Of a stretch of 64,000 bases of DNA, positions 28,612 to 37,470 are shown one piece after another; the first letter of the stretch is position 1, and every line of letters begins with the position of its first letter. A program made the position numbers and the translations under genes. This DNA is from Zobellia uliginosa (GTDB taxonomy: Bacteria > Bacteroidota > Bacteroidia > Flavobacteriales > Flavobacteriaceae), in the NCBI RefSeq assembly GCF_018860745.1, contig NZ_JAHKPY010000014.1:707214-771213 (forward strand). The letters run 5' to 3'. The notes under the pieces are model-generated. The model ran no database searches and was not told the DNA's origin. It saw only the letters and a list, made by a program, of their open reading frames with translations.

Positions 28612-29622
28612 TCAATGGTACTTGTCTAAGAATTCCTGAAGCTTGTTTACCATATTTTTACTTCCACAGAAGAAAGGTACGCGCTGGTGTAACTCATTAG
28701 GAACAATATCCATGATACGTGTTTTGCCACCTGTAGCTAGTCCGTTTGCCTGTTCCGCTAAAAATGCCATTGGATTACATTCATATAATAAACGTAGCTT
28801 ACCTTCTTGTGTTACGCTACTTTTAGGATACATATAGATACCGCCTTTTATCATGTTTCTATGAAAATCAGAAACTAAGGAGCCAATATATCTTGATGTG
28901 TACGGTCTATCTCCTTCCTCTTCTTGGCAATATTTTATATAATCTTTTACGCCTTGGTGAAAATGTCTGTATTTCCCCTCGTTTACAGAATAAATAGTTC
29001 CGTTTTCTGGGAACTGCATATTAGGATGTGATAAATAGAAAGTACCAATAGCGGGGTTTAACGTAAATCCGTTTACGCCATCACCAGTGGTATACACAAG
29101 CATGGTAGATGTTCCGTAAACTACATAACCGGCAGCTACTTGTTGGTTACCGGGTTGTAGAAAATCTTCTAAAGTTACAGGTGTCCCTACTGGGGTAACT
29201 CTTCTGTAAATTGAAAAAATGGTCCCTACAGAAACATTGACATCCACATTGGATGAACCATCTAGCGGGTCAATAAGCACCACATATTTGTTTTGGTGGC
29301 GCTCGTCATTACTATTTATAGTTATAAAATCATCTTCTTCCTCGGAAGCTATTCCACAAACGATCTCTCTGTTAGCAAGCGTATTGATGAATTTCTCATT
29401 GGCGAATACATCTAATTTTTGTTGGTCCTCGCCTTGAATGTTGGTTTCCCCAGCTTTACCAAGGATATCTACCAAACCAGCTTTGTTTACTTCATGGTTG
29501 ACGACTTTTGCCGCTAGACGAATAGCATTGATTAATTTAGAAAGCTCTCCGGAGGAATACTGAAACGAATCTTGGTTTTCGATAATAAATTCTCCGAGGG
29601 TCTGGTTTTTTTTGTGCTGCAT
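28612..29622 (-). CDS. fbp: Class I fructose-1,6-bisphosphatase
   Basis: 336-residue gluconeogenic enzyme that hydrolyses fructose 1,6-bisphosphate to fructose 6-phosphate. Class I marks: metal/active site [20 protein letters not shown] near 115-134 (DPLDGSSN), GIASEEEDD upstream (catalytic Glu pair), [17 protein letters not shown] near 175, [20 protein letters not shown] near 240-260 and [17 protein letters not shown] near 285. Full length. Divergent from the GNAT gene; ends at the shared palindromic terminator with the terB-like gene. Confidence 0.97.
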   Translation of the reverse strand: MQHKKNQTLGEFIIENQDSFQYSSGELSKLINAIRLAAKVVNHEVNKAGLVDILGKAGETNIQGEDQQKLDVFANEKFINTLANREIVCGIASEEEDDFITINSNDERHQNKYVVLIDPLDGSSNVDVNVSVGTIFSIYRRVTPVGTPVTLEDFLQPGNQQVAAGYVVYGTSTMLVYTTGDGVNGFTLNPAIGTFYLSHPNMQFPENGTIYSVNEGKYRHFHQGVKDYIKYCQEEEGDRPYTSRYIGSLVSDFHRNMIKGGIYMYPKSSVTQEGKLRLLYECNPMAFLAEQANGLATGGKTRIMDIVPNELHQRVPFFCGSKNMVNKLQEFLDKYH

Positions 29623-29658
29623 GGATAGACTGTTTATTTGACCACAAATATCGGCTAT

Positions 29659-29691
29659 TTTGTGAAACTATGGTTCAATGGTTTATATTTG
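29659..29691 (+). promoter_or_regulatory. Predicted promoter of the GNAT-aspartate kinase group
   Basis: TTTG at 29659-29662 and TATATTTG at 29684-29691, 21 nt apart, 41 nt before the GNAT start. A second match to the -7 consensus, TAACTTTG at 29706-29713, is also possible. Confidence 0.45.
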
Positions 29692-29732
29692 AACTTTTAA
29701 ATTTATAACTTTGTGTTTTATTTGTAACAATT

Positions 29733-30209
29733 ATGGATTATTCAATTCGAGAGGCCAACGAGAGCGATATGCCGCAAGTCCTTACACTTGTTAAGGAACT
29801 GGCTATTTTTGAAAAAGAATCTAACGCAGTAGAAGTTACTGTAGATGATTTGAAAAATGACGGTTTTAGTGAAAAAAAACTTTTTCATTGCTTTGTTGGT
29901 GAAAATGAAGGGACTATCGTTGGTATGGCTTTGGTTTACCCAAGATATTCTACTTGGAAAGGACCGGTTATTCACTTAGAAGACTTAATAGTTACGGAGA
30001 AAATGCGTGGAAGCGGACTTGGAAGTGCCCTTTTAAAAGAAGTTGTAAAATACGGAAATGATCTTGGTGTAAAACGAATCTGTTGGGAAGTACTGGATTG
30101 GAACGAACCCGCAATTACATTTTACGAGAAAAAAGGAGCAAATGTAATGAGGGACTGGGATGTGGTGCAGTTAGATGAAAATGGAATGAAAGCGTTTTTA
30201 GAACTTTAA
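29733..30209 (+). CDS. GNAT family N-acetyltransferase
   Basis: 158-residue acetyl-CoA dependent acyltransferase similar to the diamine (spermidine/spermine-type) acetyltransferase branch. Seen: SIREANESDMPQVLTLVKEL at the start, FVGENEGTIVGMALVYPRYS, the acetyl-CoA binding loop MRGSGLGSALLKEVVKYGND (RGxGxG/S) near 92-110, then CWEVLDWNEPAITFYEKKGA, the family's typical C-terminal motif. Substrate unknown. Followed 11 nt later by the small conserved gene and then aspartate kinase, so probably the first gene of this transcript. Confidence 0.9.
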   Translation: MDYSIREANESDMPQVLTLVKELAIFEKESNAVEVTVDDLKNDGFSEKKLFHCFVGENEGTIVGMALVYPRYSTWKGPVIHLEDLIVTEKMRGSGLGSALLKEVVKYGNDLGVKRICWEVLDWNEPAITFYEKKGANVMRDWDVVQLDENGMKAFLEL

Positions 30210-30220
30210 TCGGCTATTTT

Positions 30221-30556
30221 ATGGATTATAATGGTAAAAGGTTCCGACCCGTGCAAAACTCCGATAACGGGGAAACTACGCAAGAAACCATTTTTCATTA
30301 CCAACAAACAGGAAATATACTTACCTCCGAATATACCGGAGGAAACATAAAAAGAGGTCACCTTATTGGTTTGGTAGATGATAAGGGAAATATAGATATG
30401 CGTTATCATCAAGTTAATGTAAATGGTGAGTTAATGACTGGTATATGCGCATCCATACCGGAGTTTACCAAAGAAGGAAAAATAAGATTGCACGAAACTT
30501 GGCAGTGGACTTCTGGAGACAGATCTAAAGGGAATTCTATTTTAGAAGAGCTGTAG
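30221..30556 (+). CDS. Small conserved beta-rich protein (misnamed n-acetylglutamate synthase in databases)
   Basis: 111-residue protein of alternating beta strands: MDYNGKRFRPVQNSDNGET, IFHYQQTGNILTSEYTGGNI, GHLIGLVDDKGNIDMRYHQV, then GKIRLHETWQWTSGDRSKGN. I recognise the pattern of a small family often labelled n-acetylglutamate synthase, but there is no GNAT or kinase-like acetyltransferase motif and that label is not supported by the sequence. No signal peptide. Likely translated from the same transcript as the GNAT gene just upstream (11-nt gap). Confidence 0.75.
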   Translation: MDYNGKRFRPVQNSDNGETTQETIFHYQQTGNILTSEYTGGNIKRGHLIGLVDDKGNIDMRYHQVNVNGELMTGICASIPEFTKEGKIRLHETWQWTSGDRSKGNSILEEL

Positions 30557-30625
30557 CAGGTTTTAGATAAAAAATAAGAAATACTTTTCCCGTCTAGCGG
30601 AAATAAAAATTAATAGTATAAAAAT

Positions 30626-31876
30626 ATGCGAGTTTTTAAGTTTGGTGGAGCATCTGTAAAAGATGCGGAAGGAGTAAAAAACGTTGTTGATGTATTAAAG
30701 CAAACGGGGCATGAGAACACTATAGTGGTAGTGTCTGCTATGGGTAAGACCACCAATGCCATGGAAGCCACCGTAAATGCGTATTTTGATGATAAATCTG
30801 CCCTAACGGCAGCATTTCAGGAGACTATAGCGTATCACAACGCAATTTTAAAAGATCTCTTTTCTAACGCTAACCATGAGATTTTTGGTCTTGTAAAAGG
30901 TTTATTTGATGAAGTGCAGGGCTTTTTAGCTTGGAATAAATCTCCTAATTACAACTTCGTTTATGATCAAGTAGTTGGTTACGGAGAGTTGGTGTCTACA
31001 ACAATATTAAACGCGTATTTAAACGAAGTAGGCATCAATAGTAATTGGGTAGATATTCGGGATTTTATTAAAACCAATGATATTTACCGTGATGTTTCCG
31101 TTAATTGGGAGAAGACCCAAGAAAGGATATCTAAAGGTATAGATAAAACTAAATTGAATATAACCCAAGGTTTTTTGGGTAGTGACGATAACAATTTTAC
31201 AACTACATTGGGTAGGGAAGGGTCTGACTATACAGCGGCTATTTTGGCATATTGCTTAAATGCAGATTCGGTTACCATCTGGAAAGATGTACCGGGAGTA
31301 TTGAATGCAGATCCAAGATATTTTTCGGAAACTCAATTGTTGAACAATATATCGTATAGAGAGGCCATAGAGCTTGCGTTTTACGGGGCTTCTGTAATAC
31401 ACCCTAAAACATTACAACCTTTACAGCAAAAAGAGATTCCGCTTCACGTAAAGTCTTTTTTAAATCCTACCAATGCAGGTACAACTGTTGGAAAAGGAGT
31501 TGGAATAGAGCCAAAAGTCCCCTGTTTTATCGTAAAGAAAAATCAGGTACTGATGAAATTATCTTCTTTGGATTTTTCATTCATAGTTGAAGATAGTATC
31601 AGCGAACTTTTTAAATTGTTCCATGATCATAAGATGAAAGTCGACTTGATTCAAAACTCTGCAATTAGTTTTTCAGTTTGTGTTGATAATCGTTTCGGTC
31701 GTTTAGATGATCTTTTAAATCTGTTGAAAAGTAGATTTAAAGTCGCTCATCATGAAGGTGTATCGCTCTACACCATTAGACATTTTGATGACAAGGCAAT
31801 TGAGTCTTTACAAAACGGGCATGAAGTCCTCTTAGAGCAGAGGGGTAAGGAGACCTTGCAACTGGTCGTAAAGTAA
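30626..31876 (+). CDS. Aspartate kinase (monofunctional)
   Basis: 416 residues. Phosphorylates aspartate at the entry to lysine/threonine/methionine synthesis. Seen: N-terminal KFGGASVKD (ATP/aspartate binding), SAMGKTTNAME near 38-48, GREGSDYTAAILAYCL near 190-205, WKDVPGVLNADPRYF near 216-230, SYREAIELAFYGASVIHPKTLQP region near 245-268, and a C-terminal pair of ACT-like segments after about 300 that would carry feedback control. No homoserine dehydrogenase domain is fused. It lies 69 nt after the small conserved gene. Confidence 0.93.
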   Translation: MRVFKFGGASVKDAEGVKNVVDVLKQTGHENTIVVVSAMGKTTNAMEATVNAYFDDKSALTAAFQETIAYHNAILKDLFSNANHEIFGLVKGLFDEVQGFLAWNKSPNYNFVYDQVVGYGELVSTTILNAYLNEVGINSNWVDIRDFIKTNDIYRDVSVNWEKTQERISKGIDKTKLNITQGFLGSDDNNFTTTLGREGSDYTAAILAYCLNADSVTIWKDVPGVLNADPRYFSETQLLNNISYREAIELAFYGASVIHPKTLQPLQQKEIPLHVKSFLNPTNAGTTVGKGVGIEPKVPCFIVKKNQVLMKLSSLDFSFIVEDSISELFKLFHDHKMKVDLIQNSAISFSVCVDNRFGRLDDLLNLLKSRFKVAHHEGVSLYTIRHFDDKAIESLQNGHEVLLEQRGKETLQLVVK

Positions 31877-31965
31877 TCTCTGCTTTGTAGGTCTAAATTT
31901 GTTAAAAAGGGTTTCCCCTATAACGTTTTTCCTATCTTAGCGGGCACCTAATCGAAAAATGAACT

Positions 31966-33777
31966 ATGGGTTTAGTGACCGCGAAAGAAGTGGCCAAAGC
32001 TACCAAACTTGATAAATACGGGTTTTTAGGTACGTTTATGGCTTGGGTATTGCTTAGGGTCACTAAGATTTCTAACATGAACAGACGGTATGATAAGATG
32101 AGCCATTTAGATGGCCCTGATTTCTTGGATGCCGTGCTTGAAGATTATGAAATAGATTATGAAATCCCAGAAGAAGATTTAAAACGCCTTCCCAAGGAAG
32201 GGCCTTATATTACCGTTAGTAACCATCCTTTAGGTGGTATGGACGGGATTGTTCTGCTAAAGCTAATGTTGAAGCATAGACCAGATTATAAGGTAATGGC
32301 CAATTTTTTATTACAACGGTTTAAACCATTGGCCCAATATATCTTTCCGGTTAATCCATTTGAAGACCGCAAAGAAGCTAAGAGTAGTATAGCAGGATTC
32401 AAGAACGCCATGCTACATTTAAAAAATGGACACCCTATCGGTATTTTTCCTGCAGGGGAAGTGTCTACTAAGAAAGAAGGCAAAATTGCCGTAGATAAAC
32501 CTTGGGAAGAAACGGCAATAAAATTGATCAGAAAGGCAGAAGTTCCCGTTGTTCCTATTTACTTTCATGCAAAGAACAGCAAGTTGTTCTATCGCTTGGC
32601 AAAAATTAGTGGTGTTTTCCGTACGGCTAAGTTGCCCTCAGAGGTTTATTCCCAAAGAAACAGACCCATTAAGATACGTATTGGTCAACCTATTTCTATT
32701 GCAACTCAGAAGGAACAGGAATCTTTAGAGGAGTATACGGAGCTGCTGCGTAGAAAGACATATATACTTGCCAACGCATACGAAAAGGAAAGGCTTATAG
32801 ACCAGATACCTACCTCTTTAAAACTGCCTAAACAACCACGAAAAATTGTGAAGCCGGTTAGTAAAGAAGTCATTGAAGCCGAGATTCAAAAGCTTGTCGA
32901 AAATGATAGGCGTATGGTACAAAGCAAAAACTACGAAGTATTTTTAGCACCCGCCGATGAAATTCCTTTTACGCTTCAAGAAATTGGACGCCAACGAGAG
33001 ATTACCTTTCGCGAAATAGGAGAAGGCACCAATAATTCTATAGATATTGATGAATTTGATTCCTATTACCATCATATGTTCTTGTGGGATAATGAAGCTA
33101 AGGTAATTGCCGGAGCATACCGCATGGGATTGGGGGCGGAGATTTTTGCCAAATATGGTATAGATGGTTTTTATCTTCAAGATCTTTTTCGTTTTGAGCC
33201 TGAACTTTTTGGTATGATGACCCAATCCATTGAGATGGGTAGAGCTTACATTGTTAAGGAATATCAGTTAAAACCAATGCCTCTGTTTTTGTTATGGAAA
33301 GGTATTGTACATACAACTCTAAGACATCCAGAACATAAGTATTTGATTGGCGGTGTGAGCATCAGTAACCAGTTTTCTAATTTCTCGAAATCACTGATGA
33401 TCGAGTTTATGAAAAGTAATTATTGGGATCCTTACGTAGCTCAATATGTACGCCCTAAAAAGGAATTTAAGGTAAAATTAAAGGATGCCGATAAAGAATT
33501 TGTTTTTGATGAAACGCAGGCGGATTTGAACAAATTCGATAAGTTGATCGATGAGGTAGAACCGGGTAATCTACGCTTACCGGTTCTAATAAAAAAGTAC
33601 ATAAAGCAAAATGCGAAGGTGGTTGCCTTTAATGTTGATCCATTATTCAACAATGCTATAGATGGATTGATGTACATTAAAATATCGGATCTACCGGAAA
33701 GTACCGTAAAGCCTGTAATGGAAGAGTTTCAGGCAGAATTGGAACGAAAGTTTACGGAGTCTCGACAAAATTTTTAG
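31966..33777 (+). CDS. Fused PlsC-GNAT acyltransferase, OlsF/GlsF-like (amino-acid lipid synthesis)
   Basis: 603 residues with two acyltransferase halves. N-terminal PlsC-type domain (about 60-270): VSNHPLGGMDGIVL (HxxxxxD-type motif, His near 86) and GIFPAGEVSTKKEG (FPxGxxS). C-terminal GNAT/hemolysin-like acyltransferase (about 320-520): ITFREIGEG, FLWDNEAKVIAGAYRMGLG, IEMGRAYIVKEYQLKPMPLF. This order, O-acyltransferase then N-acyltransferase, is that of OlsF of Serratia and Flavobacterium and related glycine-lipid enzymes, which make 3-acyloxyacyl-amino-acid lipids. Which amino acid is used cannot be read. Membrane-associated rather than integral. Convergent with a GNAT gene, 13 nt apart. 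Confidence 0.82.
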   Translation: MGLVTAKEVAKATKLDKYGFLGTFMAWVLLRVTKISNMNRRYDKMSHLDGPDFLDAVLEDYEIDYEIPEEDLKRLPKEGPYITVSNHPLGGMDGIVLLKLMLKHRPDYKVMANFLLQRFKPLAQYIFPVNPFEDRKEAKSSIAGFKNAMLHLKNGHPIGIFPAGEVSTKKEGKIAVDKPWEETAIKLIRKAEVPVVPIYFHAKNSKLFYRLAKISGVFRTAKLPSEVYSQRNRPIKIRIGQPISIATQKEQESLEEYTELLRRKTYILANAYEKERLIDQIPTSLKLPKQPRKIVKPVSKEVIEAEIQKLVENDRRMVQSKNYEVFLAPADEIPFTLQEIGRQREITFREIGEGTNNSIDIDEFDSYYHHMFLWDNEAKVIAGAYRMGLGAEIFAKYGIDGFYLQDLFRFEPELFGMMTQSIEMGRAYIVKEYQLKPMPLFLLWKGIVHTTLRHPEHKYLIGGVSISNQFSNFSKSLMIEFMKSNYWDPYVAQYVRPKKEFKVKLKDADKEFVFDETQADLNKFDKLIDEVEPGNLRLPVLIKKYIKQNAKVVAFNVDPLFNNAIDGLMYIKISDLPESTVKPVMEEFQAELERKFTESRQNF

Positions 33778-33790
33778 AAGTAATTTGGAG

Positions 33791-34291
33791 TTAATCGATA
33801 CCAACTACTTTGCTTCTTCTTTCAAACAATACATTGTCTTTCCAAACGCCATCTCTTTTACCAATGCGCTCCCGTTTTCCTATACATCTAAAACCCATTT
33901 TTTCATGAAGTTTAATACTTCCTATATTTTCAGGAAACACACCGGATTGTAAGGTCCATATTCCGTTTTCTTCACTCTGTGCAATTAAGGCTTGCATAAG
34001 TACGGAGCCAACGCCCTTTCCTCTGGCTTCCTTAGAAATATAGATGCTAACTTCGCCCACACCACCATATACACATCTGCTAGATACAGGAGAAAGTGCT
34101 GCCCAACCTAAGCATTGGTCTTCTTCAAAAGCCACTATTCTGCAATTTGCGATGTGGGAACTGTTCCAGGCCTCGTAAGAAGGAGGTTGGTTCTCAAATG
34201 TGGCGTAACCAGTTGCTATGCCATCGGCATATATTTTTGAAACGGAAGGCCAATCTTCTGGCAACATGGGTCTTAGTTCTAGATGTTCCAT
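33791..34291 (-). CDS. GNAT N-acetyltransferase, phosphinothricin acetyltransferase-like
   Basis: 166 residues. Starts LELRPMLPEDWPSVSKIYAD, followed by GIATGYATFENQPPSYEAW, which is typical of the phosphinothricin/methionine-sulfone N-acetyltransferase branch. The acetyl-CoA loop is ARGKGVGSVLMQALIAQSEE near 92-111; C-terminal SGVFPENIGSIKLHEKMGFR and VWKDNVLFERR complete the family pattern. In most bacteria such enzymes detoxify amino-acid analogues; substrate unproven here. Head of a run of small minus-strand genes is upstream (34316). Confidence 0.9.
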   Translation of the reverse strand: MEHLELRPMLPEDWPSVSKIYADGIATGYATFENQPPSYEAWNSSHIANCRIVAFEEDQCLGWAALSPVSSRCVYGGVGEVSIYISKEARGKGVGSVLMQALIAQSEENGIWTLQSGVFPENIGSIKLHEKMGFRCIGKRERIGKRDGVWKDNVLFERRSKVVGID

Positions 34292-34315
34292 GGTTAAGGT
34301 TTAAAAATTATGAGA

Positions 34316-34702
34316 TTATAAACTTTTGAACCAATCCTGAAAATATTCGCCTACCAGCACAGTTGGATTCATGTTGTTGCTAGCGGCATTAATAAGGCTC
34401 ATGATTATTAATACAAGGCCTATTATAGCTGCAAAGCATCCTACAATGGGGATAATTCCTAAAACAATGGTCAGTAGCCAAATGCCCAGCGTCTGACGTA
34501 TGTAAAAGCTACCAAATTCTGTTTGGTTTTGAGAATTCATTATTAGGGCTACGATCCAACCGATTACTGTAATATGGGCAATAATCGCTACAATCTTACC
34601 ATTGTCGGGATTATTTGGGTCAAAGGTTTGTTTCACTTCTTCTTGAAAGTCGTTCGCCGCTTTTTTTGCATTTTCTGAGAAATCTTTTCCTTCTTCTGAC
34701 AT
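34316..34702 (-). CDS. DUF4870-like small membrane protein
   Basis: 128 residues. A charged N-terminal tail (about 1-35, acidic/Lys-rich) precedes three hydrophobic segments: IVAIIAHITVIGWIVALIMN, FYIRQTLGIWLLTIVLGIIP, VGCFAAIIGLVLIIMSLINA. The spacing and the conserved FYIRQ/LGIWL segment match DUF4870/Tic20-like small inner-membrane proteins of unknown role. The C-terminus (VLVGEYFQDWFKSL) is amphipathic. 24 nt upstream of the GNAT gene on the same strand. Confidence 0.8.
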   Translation of the reverse strand: MSEEGKDFSENAKKAANDFQEEVKQTFDPNNPDNGKIVAIIAHITVIGWIVALIMNSQNQTEFGSFYIRQTLGIWLLTIVLGIIPIVGCFAAIIGLVLIIMSLINAASNNMNPTVLVGEYFQDWFKSL

Positions 34703-34753
34703 GGTATGTGGGTTTGGTGGTTACGGTGTCTTAAATATAACTATATTTTCTAA

Positions 34754-35140
34754 TTACAGGAACGCTTTGTCTATAGGTTCCCAAAGTTCTAGTTTGTTGC
34801 CTTCCGGGTCTAAGATCCATCCGAATTTTCCATAATCATATTCTTCGATTTCCCCAACGATGGTAACGCCTTCCTGTTTTAAAGCTTCTAAAAGCTCAAC
34901 TAGGTTTTCTACCCTAAAATTCATCATGAATTGCTTTTGGCTGGGTTCAAAATATTTGGTGTCTTCGCTCATTGGGCTCCATTGGGTAGAGCAATCGTTG
35001 CCTTCTTTGTCTTTCCACCAAAAAGTACACCCATATTGATCTGTGTTTAGTCCCAAGCGCTCTTTATACCATTCTTTCATGTGGTCTGGGTCATTACTTT
35101 TAAAGAAGAATCCGCCTAGACCGGTAACTCTGTTTTTCAT
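34754..35140 (-). CDS. VOC (glyoxalase/bleomycin resistance) family protein
   Basis: 128 residues with the vicinal oxygen chelate fold: TGLGGFFFKSNDPDHMKEWY at the start, FWWKDKEGNDCSTQW, FMMNFRVENLVELLEALKQE, and the closing DYGKFGWILDPEGNKLELWE with the metal-ligand Glu. Such proteins may be metalloenzymes or binding proteins; no substrate can be given. It belongs to a minus-strand run with DUF1801 (34 nt gap) and a second VOC gene. Confidence 0.88.
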   Translation of the reverse strand: MKNRVTGLGGFFFKSNDPDHMKEWYKERLGLNTDQYGCTFWWKDKEGNDCSTQWSPMSEDTKYFEPSQKQFMMNFRVENLVELLEALKQEGVTIVGEIEEYDYGKFGWILDPEGNKLELWEPIDKAFL

Positions 35141-35174
35141 TCATTTTTGGTTTTGTGTGGTTCGTAGATGATGT

Positions 35175-35645
35175 TTACTTACTTTTTGGTCTTGTATTTT
35201 TCTCGTAAAGTTGAATCCAATCGGTTACGGTCATTTTTTGACATAGCGAAGCAATGAGTTCGTACGGTATGTCTGTCATTGATTTAAACCGAATACAACT
35301 TTTGCCCATATCTAATTTGCGCTTGCAATGTTTTGGGTATTGAGTTACAAACCAATCATGCAATTCTGGGTTGGCATAAATACCGGAATGATAGAGCGCT
35401 ATAAAATTCTTTTGAGAAGCCAAATTTATAAACGGAAGCGGTAGCTTTGGGTCGCAATGATACCCGTCTGGGTATACAGAATGTGGAACAACATAACCCA
35501 ACATACCGTAGCTTATTTGTTCTTCAAAACCCTTTGGTATATTTTTTAATATGGTATTTCTTAGCAAGGAAATAACTTCCTGACGTTCTGGTGGAAGTTG
35601 AGCAATATATTCTAGCGGTGAATCTGCTTTGTAGTTCATGCTCAA
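35175..35645 (-). CDS. DUF1801 protein
   Basis: 156 residues of the DUF1801/YdhG type: [80 protein letters not shown]. Function not established; the family has a YdhG-like (frataxin-like) fold. Its ATG overlaps the stop of the upstream VOC gene by 4 nt (ATGA), so the two are translationally coupled. Confidence 0.88.
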   Translation of the reverse strand: MSMNYKADSPLEYIAQLPPERQEVISLLRNTILKNIPKGFEEQISYGMLGYVVPHSVYPDGYHCDPKLPLPFINLASQKNFIALYHSGIYANPELHDWFVTQYPKHCKRKLDMGKSCIRFKSMTDIPYELIASLCQKMTVTDWIQLYEKNTRPKSK

Positions 35646-36013
35646 ACATGTTGATCAATAAGGATAGGATTACCATCTGGGTCTAAGATCATACATCTTG
35701 CAGGACCTGATGTGCTTTCATCTGCTTCAGCTTCTAAGTGAATTCCTTTTGCCTTAAAGTGTTTTTGAAGTTTTCGGACATCGTCAAAAGAATCTTGTGG
35801 TTCCGCATTTGAGTTCCACCCTGGATTAAAGGTTAGAATATTCTTGTCAAACATACCTTGAAAAACACCTATGGTAGCATTACCATTTTTAAGGATTAAC
35901 CAATTTTGCTCAATATCCCCTGCAAATACAGAAAAGCCCAAAGTTTCATAAAATTGTTTGGATACTTGAATGTCCTGAACATTCAAGCTCACAGAAAAGT
36001 TACCTAATTGCAT
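35642..36013 (-). CDS. VOC family protein
   Basis: 123 residues: [20 protein letters not shown] then [20 protein letters not shown], and the closing [20 protein letters not shown]. Typical single-domain glyoxalase-like protein; metal ligands are a His-poor set (Gln/Glu/His), so catalytic activity is uncertain. Overlaps DUF1801 by 4 nt. The pairing of VOC and DUF1801 genes is common in this phylum, without a known joint function. Confidence 0.87.
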   Translation of the reverse strand: MQLGNFSVSLNVQDIQVSKQFYETLGFSVFAGDIEQNWLILKNGNATIGVFQGMFDKNILTFNPGWNSNAEPQDSFDDVRKLQKHFKAKGIHLEAEADESTSGPARCMILDPDGNPILIDQHV

Positions 36014-36097
36014 CGTTTTTGATTTTTAGATGAATAAACTATACGCCTCATAATCCGGTGGGGGAGGTATATGCAATTTGGACTATGGTCTTCTAAG

Positions 36098-37060
36098 TTA
36101 GCAAAATTTTTCTTTTACCTTATCTACTACGGTTTGTGCCAGTTTTTCAAGACTCTCTACCGTCCAACCAGCTACATGTGGAGTAAGTATTACGTTTTCC
36201 GCTTGAATAAGGTACTGAAAGGCTTCGGGCATCCTGCTAAGGTCTACATCGCCATCCGCTGCTGTAGTAAACATATTTTCAAAAGAAGCTTTTTCGTATT
36301 CTAAAACGTCTAGCCCTGCTCCTAGAACCTTACCTGATTTAAGGCCAGATACTAAATCTTTACTTATAACGGCTTTACCTCTTGCTGTATTAAGTAACCA
36401 AAAAGGATTGTGGAACTTTTCTATAAATTCAGCATCTACCATACCAATAGTAAGGTCTGTTTGAGGAATGTGTAAGCTAAGGACGTCTGTTCTTTGGTGT
36501 AATTCCATAATGCCTACTTGACGTGCATTTTCATCACCAACACCACCTTGAATATCATAACAGATTACTTCTACATCAAAACCACGTAGTTTTTTAGCGA
36601 AAGCCTTGCCCATATTACCGTACCCAACTATACCTACGGTTCTTCCGTCTAGTTCAATGCCACGGTTGCCTTCACGGTCCCATTTACCCCTACGGACTTC
36701 CTTATCGGCCTTTTGTAGTTTATTAAAGAGTGATAGGAGCATGCCTAAGGTATGTTCTCCTACGGCATTTCTATTGCCTTCTGGGGCAGCTGCTAAGAAA
36801 ATATCGTTAGCCTCGGCATGGAGTACATCAATATTCTCTAAACCGGCACCTAGTCTTCCTATAAATTTTAGCTTGGAAGCCTTATTTAAAAATTCACTGT
36901 CGATGCTAAATCGACTACGAATAATCAGTCCGTCATATTCATGAATTTTAGCCTCAATATCAGCTTTTGAAGAGGTGTAGTCTTCATCATTCTGAAATCC
37001 CAATTCATTAAACTGTTCTATTAATAGTGGATGGTTGACATCAACGTGTAAAATTCTCAT
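36098..37060 (-). CDS. D-2-hydroxyacid dehydrogenase (phosphoglycerate dehydrogenase-like)
   Basis: 320-residue NAD-dependent D-isomer-specific 2-hydroxyacid dehydrogenase. Seen: N-terminal substrate domain (GLIIRSRFSIDSEFLNKAS), NAD-binding GIVGYGNMGKAFAKKLRG near 145-162, catalytic Arg in LNTARGKAVISKDL near 225-238, VLGAGLDVLEYEK (Asp/Glu), and catalytic His in VILTPHVAGWTVES near 292-305. It lacks the ACT/ASB regulatory domains of long SerA, so it could be a short SerA-type enzyme or another hydroxyacid dehydrogenase. Located 9 nt downstream of the cupin gene. Confidence 0.9.
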   Translation of the reverse strand: MRILHVDVNHPLLIEQFNELGFQNDEDYTSSKADIEAKIHEYDGLIIRSRFSIDSEFLNKASKLKFIGRLGAGLENIDVLHAEANDIFLAAAPEGNRNAVGEHTLGMLLSLFNKLQKADKEVRRGKWDREGNRGIELDGRTVGIVGYGNMGKAFAKKLRGFDVEVICYDIQGGVGDENARQVGIMELHQRTDVLSLHIPQTDLTIGMVDAEFIEKFHNPFWLLNTARGKAVISKDLVSGLKSGKVLGAGLDVLEYEKASFENMFTTAADGDVDLSRMPEAFQYLIQAENVILTPHVAGWTVESLEKLAQTVVDKVKEKFC

Positions 37061-37069
37061 ACTATAAAT

Positions 37070-37438
37070 TTAGATTTTGGGATAAATGTTCTGTGTTATT
37101 TCATGTTCTATGTTTCCGGTATGGGCCGTGTTCTGTTTTTCAAAAAGTAAAACAAGGACTTCTTCTCCTTCTTTTGTTGAAGGGCAATGCTCCACTCCTT
37201 TTGGAACAACTATAATTTCACCTTCGTGAACAACTTCTGTACGATCCCGAAATTTCATGTACAGTACACCTTTTAATACTTGAAAAAGCTCATCTTCATT
37301 TTCATGTGCATGCCATACAAATTCACCTTGAATTTTAGCCAGTAGAACCTGCATGTCATCTACAACTGCGATTTGATGTGGATGCCACTGTTTGTTAAAA
37401 AGAGTATGCTTTTGCGTTAGGTTGATTGCTTTCATCAA
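37070..37438 (-). CDS. Cupin domain protein
   Basis: 122-residue single-domain cupin. Motif 1 FVWHAHENEDELFQVLKG (His-x-His-x-Glu metal ligands) and motif 2 EIIVVPKGVEHCP are intact, so a metal-binding site is expected. Enzyme or regulator of unknown substrate. First of a two-gene unit with the 2-hydroxyacid dehydrogenase (9 nt apart). Two adjacent Met codons open the frame; either may be used. Confidence 0.88.
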   Translation of the reverse strand: MMKAINLTQKHTLFNKQWHPHQIAVVDDMQVLLAKIQGEFVWHAHENEDELFQVLKGVLYMKFRDRTEVVHEGEIIVVPKGVEHCPSTKEGEEVLVLLFEKQNTAHTGNIEHEITQNIYPKI

Positions 37439-37470
37439 ATTAAAATTTATGATCTGAAAGATATTAATTT

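Noticed and set aside
30221-30556. N-acetylglutamate synthase
   Set aside because: Name used for this small family, but no acetyltransferase or kinase motif is present.
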